Shown: positions 36,047 to 50,700 of the stretch, piece by piece
How the letters are laid out: each line of letters begins with the position of its first letter
Numbering within the stretch: the stretch's first letter is position 1
DNA from: Trema orientale
Lineage: Eukaryota > Streptophyta > Magnoliopsida > Rosales > Cannabaceae
Reading direction: 5' to 3'
Assembly (NCBI GenBank): GCA_002914845.1
Contig: JXTC01000438.1
Location: 88,815-152,814 of the forward strand
DNA length: 64,000 bases
Translations under genes and position numbers: made by a program
The notes under the pieces: generated by a model
Told to the model about the DNA's origin: nothing
What the model saw: only the letters and a program-made list of their open reading frames with translations
Databases searched by the model: none

Positions 36047-38591
36047 TAAAATAGTGAACAAGGGATACTACGTACTAAATTAAGATAAACTACAACTATT
36101 AATTAACCTGATAAATTGATGATAAAGTGCAGTCATTATGATTTATGACTTGAAAAGAATGAATTCATAGTTAAAATATTATGAGATCAGAATTCGTATG
36201 ATCATAAATGTGATTATGAAGTTTGGTTGAATTAAAGAGATGACAAGACTATACGAATGAATTCACTTAATTACCCGCGAGAGCTCATCAGGAGTATGTA
36301 GTTGTAAATCTCAACATTTCGAATTTTGTTTGGTGGCAAAGGTTGATTGTTGAGATTTTTTCTCAAAAGCAATTCAACAAATTCTTAGTCCGTGAATTTA
36401 AGCCATCGAAGTCGAATGGTGTCAACCAAGACGTTTCTGACGGCGGACACAATGACGACTTTGGATTTTGATCATCCTTATTTAAAGAAGAAGAAGAAGG
36501 AGAGTTTTGTGCTATCCTCAAATGATCACGATAGTGATCACAGTACTCCTCCATTGATGCTGTTGTGTGCTAAAAATACAAGCTATGAAGAGTGCACGCA
36601 AAATATGAGTGCATACAAAATATAAAGTGCGTGCAAAATATGAGGTGTGTGCAAGCTTTCAACACGAGGAATTCTACTTGTTATCAACCGTAATTTAAAA
36701 AGTGCATGCGACCTCAACTACATAAGCTTATTTTTATCTACTAGCAAAATGGCCACTTCAACTAAGTGAAAGCTAGCTAACTCATTGGAAAGCTAAATGG
36801 CTTACACAAAGTTAGCTAGCATATTACCACTTGCGTGTGAATTGAGAAGTTAACTAGTAGCAAACTTGATATGCTAACACTCTAGGATTTCAATCTTCTT
36901 TAAGAAGCATCCTCCTTTCTTTTTCTTTTTTTCTTCTTTTCTCTTTTCAAATTTTCATTTTCTTCATACAAAAAACATAATTAAAATTAAAAAGATCACC
37001 AAACAACATCAACAAACTAGCATAATCGAAATTTTTGCTCATACTCAAACATACCACAATAAACTTTCTTTGAATGTTAGAATAGGTACACTAATTCAAT
37101 CTAGCAAATAAACTCTATCAAAAGCTTATGATAAAAGACCAAATATGAAAGACAGCTCTTTCCTATACTAGTAACCAAGTATCAAACTAGTCTAAATAAT
37201 AATAACCAAACTATAAAAGATGAAACAATAAAAGACGATTACCCCATGAGACGAAATTGAACTAGGTTCACTGGATGCCACATGTGCGTTGGATGAAGTT
37301 GGAGCCTAAAATGAACAAAAATTTAAGATTTACTATTGTCTTCAAATATATTGAGTGAAAACTTAAACTATCTATTATTTTATCTAGCTACAAACCTCAG
37401 AACAAACCAAATTAGTTGATGGAGCCAAAATAACAAATAAGAACAAATAAGAACTAGTTTAGGAAAATATCTTTTAAATTTGTACTATACAAATCATACT
37501 TACCAACTCTGCTATCTTTCACTTTATTCTGCTTTTAACACTAGTAATTCATTAGTACTAATTCACAACCGTTACATTTCTTCGGGTTGAAAGTAGTTAG
37601 ATATGGGAAATTTCAAATTACGAACCTTCATATTCTACCAAATAATCAAGTTAAAGTCATTAAACTAATTTTGTCTAAAATAATCCTTATAACGTAATTA
37701 ACTTTCAACAACTCAACTAGTTCATTATCTCAAATTAATAGAGAAAAGATGGGAAAGAAAAAAAGAAAAAACAAAGAGCCAATTACCCACAAGCACTAAC
37801 AACGCTTAATCTTAACTTACGTTCTCCTTTGCTTTTTTTCTTTGTCGCTTCCCTTAATCTTAACTTACGGTCAACAAGATAAAGCATATAATTGACAAAG
37901 AACTTGATCAATTGACCGAAACAAGTTTCTAATAATCCAAGAAGCATTAGAGAGAGCAAACTAGAAGTAACTAACTGAGTTTGAAACTGAATTACCTAAA
38001 ATATAAAATGGCCTCAGACTTTAAGAAACTTCATAAGATTTTTGGGGAGTGGGTCTCCAACAGTGAAACCATACTGAAACTAGGTGCCATTATCTACACA
38101 AGAAAACAAGTTCAGAGGAACTTTTGGTTGATAAAAAAGCTTGGTATTGAAACATAGATTAAAAACACAACTACTGACTAGTGATAAGTTCAGCAATAGC
38201 AAGCTTAAATAGAACCATATTAACACTGACACAACCAAAATCTATATGAAATCAAATGATTCTTAATTTGAATAACAATCCAGCTGAAATCCTATCATTT
38301 GTATTACTACACATAAGAGCAAAAAGAGCATATATATACACATATTGCACCATAAACTCAGAAATGTTCAGAAAAATGAGTTAACATTATAGTGAGGGAC
38401 TCATTCAATTTGAATGTTTACGTATCCCTCAGTTGTAAGCATCTTTTATATTCTTCTACTTTATTTGCGCTTGCACCTTAGAAAGATGACATATTATGAT
38501 ATACAGCAAAACATGCAGAAAACTGTTCACATAGATGAATGGTACGCAACTACGACAGATTCTTCTAGAAGACGGATAACTCAACAAATAC
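36047..38591. other. Intergenic; only weak, unidentifiable coding traces
   Basis: A Lys/Asp-rich frame at about 36392-36625 and a GTGCATGCAAAATATGAG-type short repeat near 36590-36650 are visible. On the minus strand near 37250-37310 a small exon-like segment is bounded by AG and GT, but no family could be recognised. Nothing else is supported. Confidence 0.4.
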
Positions 38592-39011
38592 TTGGATAAT
38601 TATTATTTAAATTATGATAATTTGTTCAAATATAGATAATTCCTTTATATTTAGATAAATATTGAATATTTGTAATTATCTTGTTATTTTGAGATAATCA
38701 TGCTACCTAAAACCGTGCATACAATTGTAAATGACTGGGACTCTCCATCTATAAATAGGAGATCTCAGTCATATCGTAGACAAGTTCACAAACGCATTCA
38801 TTTGTTGAACTGAAACTATAGCGCTGTATACATTCTCTATATAATAAACTACAGTGGATATAGGTCATCTTTTTGGGGCCGAACCACTATAAAAATCGCT
38901 CTCTTTATTTTTCAGAAAATTGCATACGACATCTAAAAAACTGTATGTAATTTGGCCGGATTCGCTCTTAGAATCTGGTTAATTATTCCGTTGACAAAGC
39001 CTCTGTCAACA
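38592..39011 (+). repeat. Solo LTR related to the Tat-like element
   Basis: A 420-bp segment flanked by AATAC on both sides (38587-38591 and 39012-39016). It shares with the reverse complement of the LTR at 8961-9178 the words CATCTTTTTGGGG, GAACCACTATAAAA and the terminal TTGACA...CTGTCAACA. A TATA box CTATAAATAGG lies about 80 bases before the shared part, as expected for U3-R. No internal element DNA adjoins it. Confidence 0.75.
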
Positions 39012-39016
39012 AATAC

Positions 39017-42000
39017 AGTGTCACAACTAGAAATTAAGGCTGTGACTTTTAGTAATTTAAAGTGAAAATAGTAATAAACAGTGATTTTCTAAAATTCAAA
39101 AAAAAATCAACTACTTAGGATTTTAGATTTTAGTCCTCAAAAGTAAGTAAATTACAAAATCAGGAAACTTTTCAGTAGTTTTGATTTCTCAAGGAAAATC
39201 TTCATTTAAATTTTAGACGGAATTCTAATTAATTAGTTTAGAAACCTTTGTTAAAATGAGTCTAATTAAAACTTTAAGTCCAATGTCTAAATAATTTACA
39301 TAAAATCATTTATATTTCTAAGTACTCAATTTAGTAAATAAACCATCCTCAGACATCAACTCAATAAATACACTGGTCTTGGCTAAATAATTTTGACATA
39401 GAAAGGAAAGATCATATAGAGTAAGAACTAACCAATGAAGAGGAATGGAACACAAGCATATGACATGCATGCTTGTCAAGCTACTAAAACAATTACTACA
39501 AAATAAACCAACACCTGAAAGTGGGAGGAAGTAAGGGGGTGAGCAGGTAAATGCTCAGTAGAGATTCAATTACAAGTTTTTAACTACTTACTCTCAAGTT
39601 CCTGCACAGTTAATAAATACTCAACACTTTAATAGAAATTCAATTGAATTCAATTTCCAAATGTTCAAACATTCTAAATCATTATAAAACAGTATCTCAA
39701 AACAAGTATATATTATTCAGGTCTTCACAAATGTATTGAATACGATCTAATTCTATAATATCTAATGTGTGAGTTTCAGTCATCTATATGATGATCGTAA
39801 GTTTTATTCTAGTCAACTATTTGATGACCGTGAGTTTTCTTTCTTTTTCTTTTTCTTTTTATTTTTATTTTTCTTTTATATTCCAGTGTTCTGTTAAAAT
39901 ACCGTGATTCTAGTATCTTTTTGGAATACCGTGATTCTATCGGCACCGTGTGAGATGAATATACAATGTAATACTATATGAATGACATAAATCAGAATAT
40001 ATACCATTTTCCACAAATTCTCAAACAAATCATGTAGTATTTTTAATTCAATCTAAATTCAATTCACAAAACCAAATTCTCAATTTATTTATATTTTCTA
40101 GAAATTTTGGCAGCATAACAGCCATTTTCAATAAATCCCATAAAATCCAATTCCTGCAGAAAACATTTCCAAAACCATACTGGTTGACGTGCCTCCTAGA
40201 CAATTTAAATATTAATTTATCTCAAAATCAGATATAATCACATTTTTACAAAATACTTCACAAATTTCTATTTTAATCAAAATATGTAAATTCACAATTA
40301 AATTATATTTTAGAATCAAGTAATTTAATCTCTACCTCAATCGAGTGACTAGATAGCGTTATGGAGCTAATGAGAGTATTTGACGTTGATCAGCAGTCGT
40401 TCGGAGGGTCGAAAGTCGTTTTCGAACTCTCGATCGTCTACTTTGAAATATCATTTTTCTAACAGAGCCTCAAATATAGAAATAGACATCTCCAGTGAAT
40501 TCTTAATACCCAAATTAGGTAGGTTAGACATATAACTTAACTAATTTGGGCTCGGACCGAAACCTGACCTAGTGACACATAAAACGAGGTAAATCTGAGA
40601 TGTCGGACTTCGTTTTCACGAGCACATCATAAATATGAGGTTTATTTTGTGATCTAACAGTTGGATTGAAAAATTATAACACAAAACTAAATAGCTCAAA
40701 ACTAATTAACATGGCAATTTTTGATTGTGGCAAATTCGAGTTAAGAGATTTATACCACTAGGAAGCTCGTGAGGAGACGAATTGAATGAGCCTGGTTTCA
40801 GGGTCTGTCGTTGCCGGAATCAGCGCCAGTAACCAAATCTATCTACGACTTCTTTCCTTATGTGGGGATGGCGTGGTGCTCCGATGGCCGTGAAATCCTG
40901 GCAGGTGGCCCATCTAGCAGCGACGCTTCGGCCTGGCTGGATGACGAGGCTTAACGGCGGACAGAGGAGCTCCATCGGCGAGCTGCGGTGGCTCCCGCTG
41001 TTTTCAAAGAAAGAGAAGAAGAAGATCGGGTGAGGAAGAGAGAGAATGAGCTGAAAGCTTTCAGCTTGGCCATGTGTCCAAGCTTAAACGGACAAAATAA
41101 TTTGCTCTTAAATCCCTCACTCTAGAATTCCTTCATTTTCGTCCCCAATAATTTTATTTTAGTCCTTGAATTCCGAAAATCTTTTCAAGTTCATCCCAAA
41201 TTTGAATTCTATTTATTTATTATTTTTTTATTGTCGAAAGACCAAATTACCCTTATAAATTTTGGAGTTTTACATGCAGGGTTCTGAAGCTAATTAGAGA
41301 AGACAAGATATATTGTTGGTTAAAGAAAAGTGTTTTAAGTTAATGGGCAATCGATCTGTAGTGCTTTCAGTTGGTTCTTCTCATTATTTCTACCTATTTA
41401 TATATCTATATCGAGGAGTCCTGTATTTGTAAGACTTGTATATCCATATAAATTTGTATCCAAAACTCGTATAATAGACGTGCATAATTTATGTTTGTAT
41501 ATATCTACAAAATATATATACGTACATATATATATATATATATATATAACCTTTGAAAAGAAAGAATGCACGTTCTTTTAAAGATAAACATTATCTCCAC
41601 ATTTTTTTGGACAATACTAGTGAAAATGTTTTTATTGGCCCACAACTTTTAGCGTAGCAATACGTTAAAAATTTTCACTTGAGTAATTATTATCCTCAAT
41701 CTAGCTAATTTTTTTTCTAGACCAATATTTTTTAGTTAAATATATTTTCTGGCTTTTTTTATTCAAAGAAGGCATTTTACTGCATTTGAAGGTCACTAGT
41801 TACATTGACATGATAGGGCTTAATTAAGCTGGACTTGTTGCTGAAAAGAATGGGCCGTTGGCATAAATATATTTTAAAGATATAACGACTAATATTTACA
41901 AATATTGTAGTTCTCAGACTTAACCAACAAAATATAAATGAATATAAATTCGCTTAATTTTTATGTACATGTACAGCAAACAGCGGGCACGCGTGCATAA

Positions 42001-42388
42001 GTGTCTCCGGCTAGCTAGTACAAGCTCCGATCAAAACCTATACAAGATTCGCCAAGATAGTGTCATAGTTATCCACATAACAAACTCGCCATTCTAAATA
42101 CATTATCACTGTTGAATGTATTTTTGTCATAGCCGTCTAACAGTGCAGATGAAAAATAATTGCAGATAGTCTGATACCTAGATTGGAATTTGACCGCATA
42201 TAATAATAAAAATCCATCAATTAATAAAGAACACAAGAGAACTTTCATAATTCAGTCCGAAAAAGAAATTTCGCATGATGGATTTTCTACTATATGGGAA
42301 ATTAGGTACAGAAGAGAGCGATGTAGTTTTAACTATGAGTTGTGAGTCATTGTGGGATTTCTTTTGTCAGCCAATAATATGTTTAATT
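39017..42388. other. Intergenic, with a GC-rich patch at 40790-41090
   Basis: Mostly AT-rich with a long TA microsatellite near 41526-41548. The patch at about 40790-41090 is clearly richer in G+C than its surroundings, but frames on both strands are short and no motif was recognised; it may be part of an unclassified repeat. Confidence 0.4.
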
Positions 42389-43351
42389 AGGGATATTATC
42401 ATTTTTATATCTTGTATTTTGACACTTAATTTGTTCAAATTATACCTTATATTTTTTGTTATTATCAATATTGATTCTTAAATTCGAAATTTATTATAAA
42501 TTTATACTCTGACACCAATTTAGAGCAATTAATTTACTAAAATGCCTTTAAAAAATTAAAAATAAATGGTATAAATACTGATTTGAGAATAAGTTTATTA
42601 AATCATCTTGGTAAATTAACTGTTCTAAATTGATGTTAGGGTATAAATTTATAACAAATTTTAAATCTAATGTTCAATATTGATAATAACTAATCAATAT
42701 TGATAATCAACAATCAATATTAATAATAGAATTTTTGACATGATTAGTCCCTAAATTTTTCGATAATTTGCAATGTATCCTCTGAACTTTTTTTTTTTTG
42801 GCAATCTGAATTTAGAATTTTTTGCAATGTATCCCCTGAACTTTTTTTTTGGGTAATTAGGACCCTAAATTTAGGGTTTTTGGCATGATTAGCCCCTGAA
42901 TTTTTCGTTAATTTGTAATTTATTATTTAATTGTTTAAAAATTTAAATTTCAAAACTATTTTTTCCCCCCCAAACTCCCATTTGTTATTTTTGTCTCTAA
43001 ACTAAGTGAGATAACCATTATGCCCTTAAAAAATTTGTATATAACTCAGAGGATATATTGCAAATCAGCGAAAAATTCAGGGTTTAATCATGCCAAAACC
43101 CTAAATTCAGGGTCTTAATTGCCAAAAAAAAAAAATTCAGGGGATACATTGCAAATCAACGAAAAATTCAGGGACTACTCATGCCAAAAATCCTAAATTT
43201 AAGGTCCTAATTGCCCAAAAAAAAGTTCAGGGGATAGATTACAAATTATCAAAAAATTTAGGGACTAATCATGCCAAAAATCCTTAATAATAACCAAAAT
43301 ACAAAATATAAATTGAATAAAATGTCAAAATACAAAGTATATACTATCACC
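42389..43351. mobile_element. Foldback element with nested inverted arms
   Basis: About 960 bp, flanked by TTTAATT at 42382-42388 and 43352-43358. The outer arms share CTTGTATTTTGACA (left) and CTTTGTATTTTGACA (right, inverted). Inside are further inverted arms built of the repeated word block GGCATGATTAGTCCC...GCAATGTATCCCCTGAA, present twice on the left and three times, inverted, on the right. No coding capacity. Confidence 0.65.
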
Positions 43352-43640
43352 TTTAATTGTAACAGAAGAATCTTAATCGCTTACAATTATTAAGAATAAA
43401 ATAATGAGTGACTACCCATTAAAAATAGGATGAACTTTTTCTTAATTAGTGGGCTATCTAGTCTAGTTATTTCATAATTATCAAGATAAAAACGAGATAT
43501 TTTGTTTTGAATGATTTATCCTTTATCAACAATATTTATCCAAATCTTGGTTTTTCTATTCATATTGCATAAGAAATAAGATCGATCTATGAAGTCTCCT
43601 ATTCAATCATTATTCTGTAGTGAGATCACAGTAAAATACT

Positions 43641-43991
43641 TTGGCCCTGTTTGTTTCAACCATTTCATTCCATATCCATTTGAATATGTGTTTGTTTCAA
43701 TAATTCCGTTTTTCCATTCAAATGATCTTTTAGAATGTGTGTTTGTTTCAACAATTCAATTTTTCTATTCAAATGGTCCATTCGAAAAATTAATCATTGG
43801 AATGATTTTTTTTGTGTCTTGAATGAGAATGGAGGGGGAGGTATTTTTGAATGGTCCATTCCAATGCTCCCGTTCTAATTACAACGCAACCCACTATTTT
43901 TTTCATTCAAATATCTCACATTCCAATTATAACACATTCTATAATTTTCATTCAAATATACACATTCAATTAGGCGAACCAAACGAGATTT
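43641..43991. mobile_element. Possible MITE (GGCCCTGTTTG ends)
   Basis: Begins GGCCCTGTTTGTTTCAACC and ends GGCGAACCAAACGAG, a terminus style common among plant MITEs. Both halves contain the word CATTCAAAT several times. Terminal identity is short and no target duplication was established. Confidence 0.35.
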
Positions 43992-45830
43992 TTGTGTACC
44001 GTAATATATTTAATAAATATAGCGGTCAACTATATATGGGAAAAAAAACCTAATGAACCACGACATTAGGTTGTTGATTGCATGCATATCATAATGGTTG
44101 ACATCACTCGCTCATTGATAATTCTATGAAAATAGAGATATTTTGTGTCTTAATGCTAATATTTTGATATGTTCTAAAATAATTTAATTTTCTTTTTATT
44201 TATTTTTATTTAATCTTTTGTGTAGGTCAATTAGATGGAAATATGAAAATTGCAATTAGATGGGAATGTGAAAATTGACAATTTTAGAGCTAGAATGAAC
44301 AACAGGAGTCGATTCACAATTTAAGAGAGGAGGGGATAAAGAAAACCAGCTCTGATTCACAAATACACGCACGAGTAGGAAAACATGCAAAAACTGGCGA
44401 TCTTGGCCGCCGATCAAATTCGAGGTTTTACCAGAGCACACCTTTCTTTCACGCGTCGACCCAGTGAACTGTGTCGGCCACTCTCAGCTTCTGTTGATTC
44501 TGTGCTTTGAGCGTTAGTTTCCTCTCATGTGCCTATTTCCTCAACAAACAGCATCGTGTCACGCGGCCACCCCCTTCCCTCCACCCAACTCAGATTCGAC
44601 ACATGGACTATACACTATTCCAAAATTCTTAAATGCAGCCATCTTCAACTCGACGGGATCCAAAGCTTCTCTCCCCCTCCTTTCTTCATCAAACGCATGG
44701 ATCCCAAGTCATTTAAGGACGTGTCTTTATCATCTGGGTTTTAAAAAAATCTCTTTATACCTTGCATTTTGAATCTTTGTTCGATTTATACCTGTTTTTT
44801 TGGGTATTATCAAGATTGAAGACCTTGAGATTTAGAATTTTTAACAAATGTTATTATCCAAAACATCTATCAGCCTTGTCTTTTTATCAGCTGAGTCCGA
44901 AGAGGAGCTCGTCCCATCCCTTAGGTAGCAAACCCGAGGTAGCTGAGCGGAAAGAAAATTAAAAATATAGATTTAGATATTTAGTTTAGTTTTTATTTTT
45001 TGTTGGGATTTTCATTACCTGAAGTTAAAAAGTACTATTTTGAGATATTTTTTTATTATAATTTTTAGCTCAAGTTTTTTTTTTTTTTTTTTTTGGATTT
45101 TATTCTTACATTTCATCATGAGTTAAATTTCTTGTCTAGGATTACAAAGTAACCCATGTAGCTTCAATTATTTACCATCTCTTTAATATTTGATTTTTTT
45201 ATTTAATTTATTTGTTCTATTTTGCGCTTCTAATTATTTGGCCACTAGTTAGATGATTTTGGAAATTATAATGAAATTGTAAAACAGATTTATATATATT
45301 TGCTATAAATAACATAGCATAAATATATCTGAGATAGAAATATACTTTTTTTTATGTGTGTAATCGTTAAAGAGTACTTGAACTTAATAATCTTTTCTAA
45401 TTTCAATCCTCATAAGAATATAATGAATTGAATTAGGGGTATTTCTACACAACTATTGGAAAGAGCTTATAGAAAATTAAGAACACTTGGTTAGCAATTT
45501 GATTTGATAAAATTAATTAGAAAGAAAAGATGTATTAGATAAACTTGTAATTCCAGAGGTTTATTTCCTTGATTTAACACTTTGTTTTAGCACTTAATCT
45601 TACTCTTAAGATTTGGATTATTTTTCTTTTAACAATTTTATTTCATTCATTTGCAATTGTTTGGATAAAATTAGATTAATAAAATTTTAGTATTTTACAA
45701 ATTTGGTATACAATCTTTGCGGGAATAATATCTTTTACTTATACTTATTACTTATGACTTTGCGCACTTTGTGAAATTTTTTAATTTGCTATATCTTACA
45801 CGTCATACACTCAAACAACAAGTTCATAAT
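43992..45830. other. No gene seen; possible left LTR region of the Athila-like remnant
   Basis: AT-rich DNA. Because a primer-binding-site-like sequence lies at 45831, part of this stretch is expected to be the 5' LTR of the remnant that follows, but no second copy is in the window to define its edges. The short frames near 44530-44960 match nothing recognised. Confidence 0.4.
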
Positions 45831-47110
45831 AGCATCGTGGCCGAGATTGATCTACTATTTTTGTTAAATATTAATATTAACCAATTATAATCTTAGTTCA
45901 AACTTTTTTTTTTAGTTTTAGGTACTTTGGTTATTATATGCGAAGAACAAGAAGCTTGGAACTTATTCCTCTTGATATACTTAAAATTAAGCGCACTTTT
46001 CGGAGACTTAGGAAGGAAAAACGAGAAGTTTCTTCCCATCATTTTATTATGGCTGACCATGAGCAACAACAAGATGGGATTGAACCCAAATCCTTGTGGG
46101 ATTTATACCGGGCTACTTGCGGATGGTATATACTCTAGCATTAGAAGGTCATCTGTCAAAGCCAATAACTTTGAAATCAACTGGCCATCATCCAAATAAT
46201 TCCGACTTCGGTCCAATTTGGAGGCGTGCCCAATTATGATCTAAACACTCATGTTGCTAAGTTTTTGGAGATGTGATATTTTTAAGCATAATGGAGCTAA
46301 TGATGATGTTATTAGACTTATGCTCTTCCCTTTCTTATTTTGGGATAAGGCAAAGACTTGGAGAAGTTCACTACCATCTAGCTCCATTATTACTTGGGAG
46401 ATTCTAGCTCAAAAGTTCCTTAGTCAAATTTTTTCCACCGACCAAGACCGCGAAGATAAGGAATGATATTACCTCTTCTGTACAATTTGACTCATAATCA
46501 CTTGATGATGCTTTGAAGAGATATAAAGACTTACTTCGGAGATGTCCATACCACTATATTCCAAAATGGCTCCAAGTGCAAATTTTTTACAATGGGTCGG
46601 TTAGTTCCACTCAAACAACCATTGTGTCATGGCGGGTGAAGCTCTTTTGGAAAAGTCTATTGATGAGACTTATCATTTGTTAGAGGAAATGACCTCCAAT
46701 AACTACTAATAACCTTCGGAAAGAATAATGCCTAGAAAAACTATTGGTATTAATGAGCTTGATGTTATTATGATCTTGATCAATAACGGCTTTATCTAAG
46801 AAATTTGACACTATAGTTGTTTATGACATTCAAAATCCATTCATCATTTGTGAGTTATATGGTGGAAATCATGCTAAAGGGATGTCCTAACAACATGGAA
46901 TCGGTCTAATTTATTGCTAACTACAATAGGCAACAAAACAATACAAACTTGAACACTAAGCCTATGTTTCCCCTGCTTTCCCCCTAAGCCACCAATTCAA
47001 GAGAAGAAGCCATCTTTAGAAGATATGTTTGCACAACTCATGAGCCTATCCTCCAAAACTAAACGGCTTCCATCCGCAGCCCTATGATGCGAAGAGGCAA
47101 CAACCTCCTC
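45831..47110 (+). pseudogene. Athila-like Ty3/gypsy gag remnant
   Basis: A decayed primer site (AGCATCGTGGCCGAGATTGA, compare the tRNA-Asp type of Athila) precedes a leader and gag. Segments in shifting frames: RTRSLELIPLD, IKRTFRRLRKEKRE, a stretch beginning MADHEQQQDG, NNFEIN, CDIFKHNGANDDVIRLMLFP, DKAKTWRSSLPSSSIITWE, LAQKFLSQIF, and further on traces of YHLLEEM and INELDV. Stops and shifts are frequent. Pol is absent. Old and inactive. Confidence 0.75.
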
Positions 47111-47381
47111 ACTTTAAAGGATATTGCCGACAAAATTCCCAGCTTTTTTTTCTTTTTCTTTTTTTTTTGGTGCCATTTGGCATCTAGTTCGTGGACGGTC
47201 TGGTTTTACTTCTGGTACTCTTCACTTTTAAGATTTAGATGTACTAATGATTATTATTCAGATGTTAAATCCTCAAAAAATAGGGGACTATTTGATACTT
47301 AATATAGCAAAAATTGATCTCCATATTTGTAATTAGTAGATCAAACGTCTATAAATCAATATTACGCATATATAAGTTCTT

Positions 47382-47439
47382 ATACTAAGTGTATCTAAGA
47401 TAGTAAAACCATACTAAGTGTATCTAAGATAGTAAAACC
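47382..47439. repeat. Exact 29-bp tandem duplication
   Basis: ATACTAAGTGTATCTAAGAT and the next nine bases occur twice head to tail with no mismatch. Confidence 0.9.
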
Positions 47440-47711
47440 AATATGCGTATTTTGAAACTAATAAACTCAATAAAGTGTGAAAAACGGCCATTTCACTACG
47501 TCTCTAAAAATATAAAAATATTCTATTTGACCAATAAAAATTTAAAATGACATAAATAATACAATATGACTTGATCAACAAATGATATATGAGAAATGCC
47601 AAAAATGGCGACAAATAACCTAATTTTAGTACGCCTATTCCTTATGGGACTATTGAACTTAAACCAAGTTACTTCAAATTTTAGAGGAACAAGAAAATGG
47701 TAGTAATAAAA

Positions 47712-50700
47712 CTATAACAAGGTTGGATATTTCGCGTCAAGGAATTCTCTAAGCGTTCGAGCAGCTTTCTGACCACCCATTAGTTCAGCCAGCCTCTCTA
47801 CAGGAAGAAGTGCAAGTTCCGCCAAGCTCTTGCAACCATCCATAATGGCCCTATAGTTTGAATCAGTCACACCTGGAAGTCGTCTCAAAAACTCCACGGC
47901 AGATGTATTGTAATTTTCAGCTCTGTATTTTGAGCAAAACATAAAAATTAAGAATCAGCTCTGTAATATACAAAATGGTTAAACAAACTTGACATCATAA
48001 TTTGTAAATGGAAAATAACATTTCCCTAAAAAGCAATTGGGGCCCAGAATAATTTTTAAGCCTTGGCTAAGGTCATGAAGCCGGAATTTCGGATGAAGTT
48101 GGGCCTTAGGTTTGGGTCTTTTACCTGATCCAATTCACCCGTATCGTTAGTTCCTTCATATGTACCGCCGGTTTAGGCCAGAAGCACAAAAACAGAGAAG
48201 GAAGGAAAATCTAAAAGGGGCATTAGAAGGATCACAAGTTCTACAAAACCTAGAATTCTCAAGATAAATGTCCCTACGCCCTTAAAAGCATCAGAGGTTC
48301 AGGGTACAAGCTCAAGACAGTAGAACATGAACATAAAACAAAATCCATGTCAATTACCTCACATCATCATCAATAATGCCCTCTTCAGATGGCACACCAA
48401 CTCTCATTGCTTTTGCCTCATCAGGTTCATCCTGGTTTGCCTTTAGTGAAGCAAATATCTCAGCAGTAGCGTGCAGACTCCGTGACCAGATAATGCGCAA
48501 GCGGGGGAAGTGTAGAACTAGCAACGACAGCTTAGATATAATATTGTTTGGTGTGACATCATCTCCAATATCACCAGCAGACTGCAACAAGGCTTAATTA
48601 CATCAAATTTCAAACCCAGTTGAATTTTAACTCGTAGCCCGACCCTACATTTATCATCTATATTACCTGAAATGAAAAGCTTTTATCCTGTGAAAACTCA
48701 ATGAGTAGGACGGGTATCCTATAATAGCGAACCATCATTTCCACCTGGTGGTAAAGACGGCCAGACGTGAAGCTCATAAAAAGATCCTGGATACTCTTCC
48801 TTTCTACACATATCAATGGTGAGAGAATATAGTCCCCAACTTCCAAGGTCACTGGTATTATTCGCATGCCCTTTTGATGAAGAACATTTGGAAGGCTACT
48901 CATGAATTCCCTCATGTCCACTATGACCTGAAATGCAGTAATTCTTAAACCTCTATCTTCTAACAAGAAACAAACAGATTATAAAAGAGGATGTAATTAC
49001 GCACCTGCATTTCTTTCTCAACATCCCTTCTTCCCCCTGCCTTTCTGGTTACTGAATTTTGGGAAGACGTACCTTGCTCCTCTACAGAAGAATTCAATCC
49101 CAGGCAGTGCCCATCCTGATCCAGAATCCAGTTAACATCAACAGATACAGTTAACATACCTACTCATCCTTAGTTTCAGGAGGGAAAAAAATTGCAAAGA
49201 AAGTTTTCACTGACATATAGGTTTAGGAAGGAAAAAAAAAAGGAAAAAAAGTAGACACCTAGGGGAAGGCAAAAGGAATAAAGAGAACAACAGGGCTAAA
49301 CTTTTAGATAATAAGGGATCTAGAACTCAATGGAATGTATACATCTGAAAGTGACTGAAACAATGAGTCTCAAGAAAAATCCTCTATTTAGAGGTTAAAG
49401 AGAAACCAAACCTGATCGACTGGGATCATCATCATTGATTTCTGTCTAATCAATGATTCAAATGCTCCATTCTCCCTACGTATGCTAGCCTCAAATTTTT
49501 GCACCTCCGTAGAATCATCATAGAATAGAAAATAAACTTTCAACTTCTTGGAGGGATTTTCAGCTTTCTGGACTTCAATTTCCCTGACAAAGGTCATATC
49601 CGGATGGTAAACAATAATAACAGAAGGCATCAAAATGTCAAGTATTGGTTGACCACTTTCTAGGGCATAAAAGTGCACCGGAGGTATTGGTTTACTAGCA
49701 CTTCCAGAACCTGTAGCTTCAGCCGCTTTAACATGTCTCTGCGGATCCACTTTGTCTTTGGATGCACCAGGACCTTTGGCTTCTGAAAAACCACCCACAG
49801 CCACTGGATCAACTTCATCAGTTTTGCCCTCATTTTCTAAACTAGATCCATCTAATGCTGCCTTCTTATTACTCTTATTATCTTTATTCTCATGACTCTT
49901 ACGATTAGCTGGGGTTTCTTTTTTGTTCGTTACATTTCGCTTTGCTCTTCCTCCTCCTTGGCTGCTATCTGCAGGCTGAGGATCAACTCCAACATCATCT
50001 TTTTTAAGTCGATTTTTTATTTCTGATGCTGCTGCCACAAGTGCTTCATGTTCCTGCTTGTTTATGCTGCTAGGTTCTGCATTTTGTGCGGGTGCAACAG
50101 GTATAACTCCATCAAGAATCCCAAAACCTTTGGGTTGCTTTGGTTTCCTTTTGTAGCGTGTTTGCAAGTCACGCAGCTGTACTTTGTTCAGCAAGTAGTT
50201 CTCCCATTCCTCTTGCATGACCTTCAAAAGACAATAAGCAAATAACTTCTCAAATTTGTCAACTTCTTAAGCAAGAGTATTTGTCATCAGTTGCCGTTAA
50301 ATGAAATGGTACTCCAACCACTCCTTTCCTCATTGCTTATATGTTTACCAAAACCATATGGTATTAAGCAACAAAACTAGTAATACCAACTCTTTCAAAG
50401 GATACACAGTATAAGATCAAAATATTTGCGTCCATTTAAGTTGAATTTAAAAATTTACACACTTTTTCATGATAAATTAAGCATGCATGTCAAAAGACAC
50501 TCTAAAAATTTCAGTGCATCACCAGAACTGTCTGTGACATCTCATGCAAGAAACTTTTTTCCAATGCTACAAATATGCTACAAAGTGAGAAATTTTGAGA
50601 ATAGGAAAACCTTTCTTGGACCATTTGTAATGCATTCTTCAAGCTGTATGCATGAGCGCTCATCTTTGCATGCCACCAAGACAATGCCACTGCCATCCTC

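Noticed and set aside
40790-41090. GC-rich patch considered as a coding exon
   Set aside because: No frame longer than a few dozen codons and no recognised motif on either strand.
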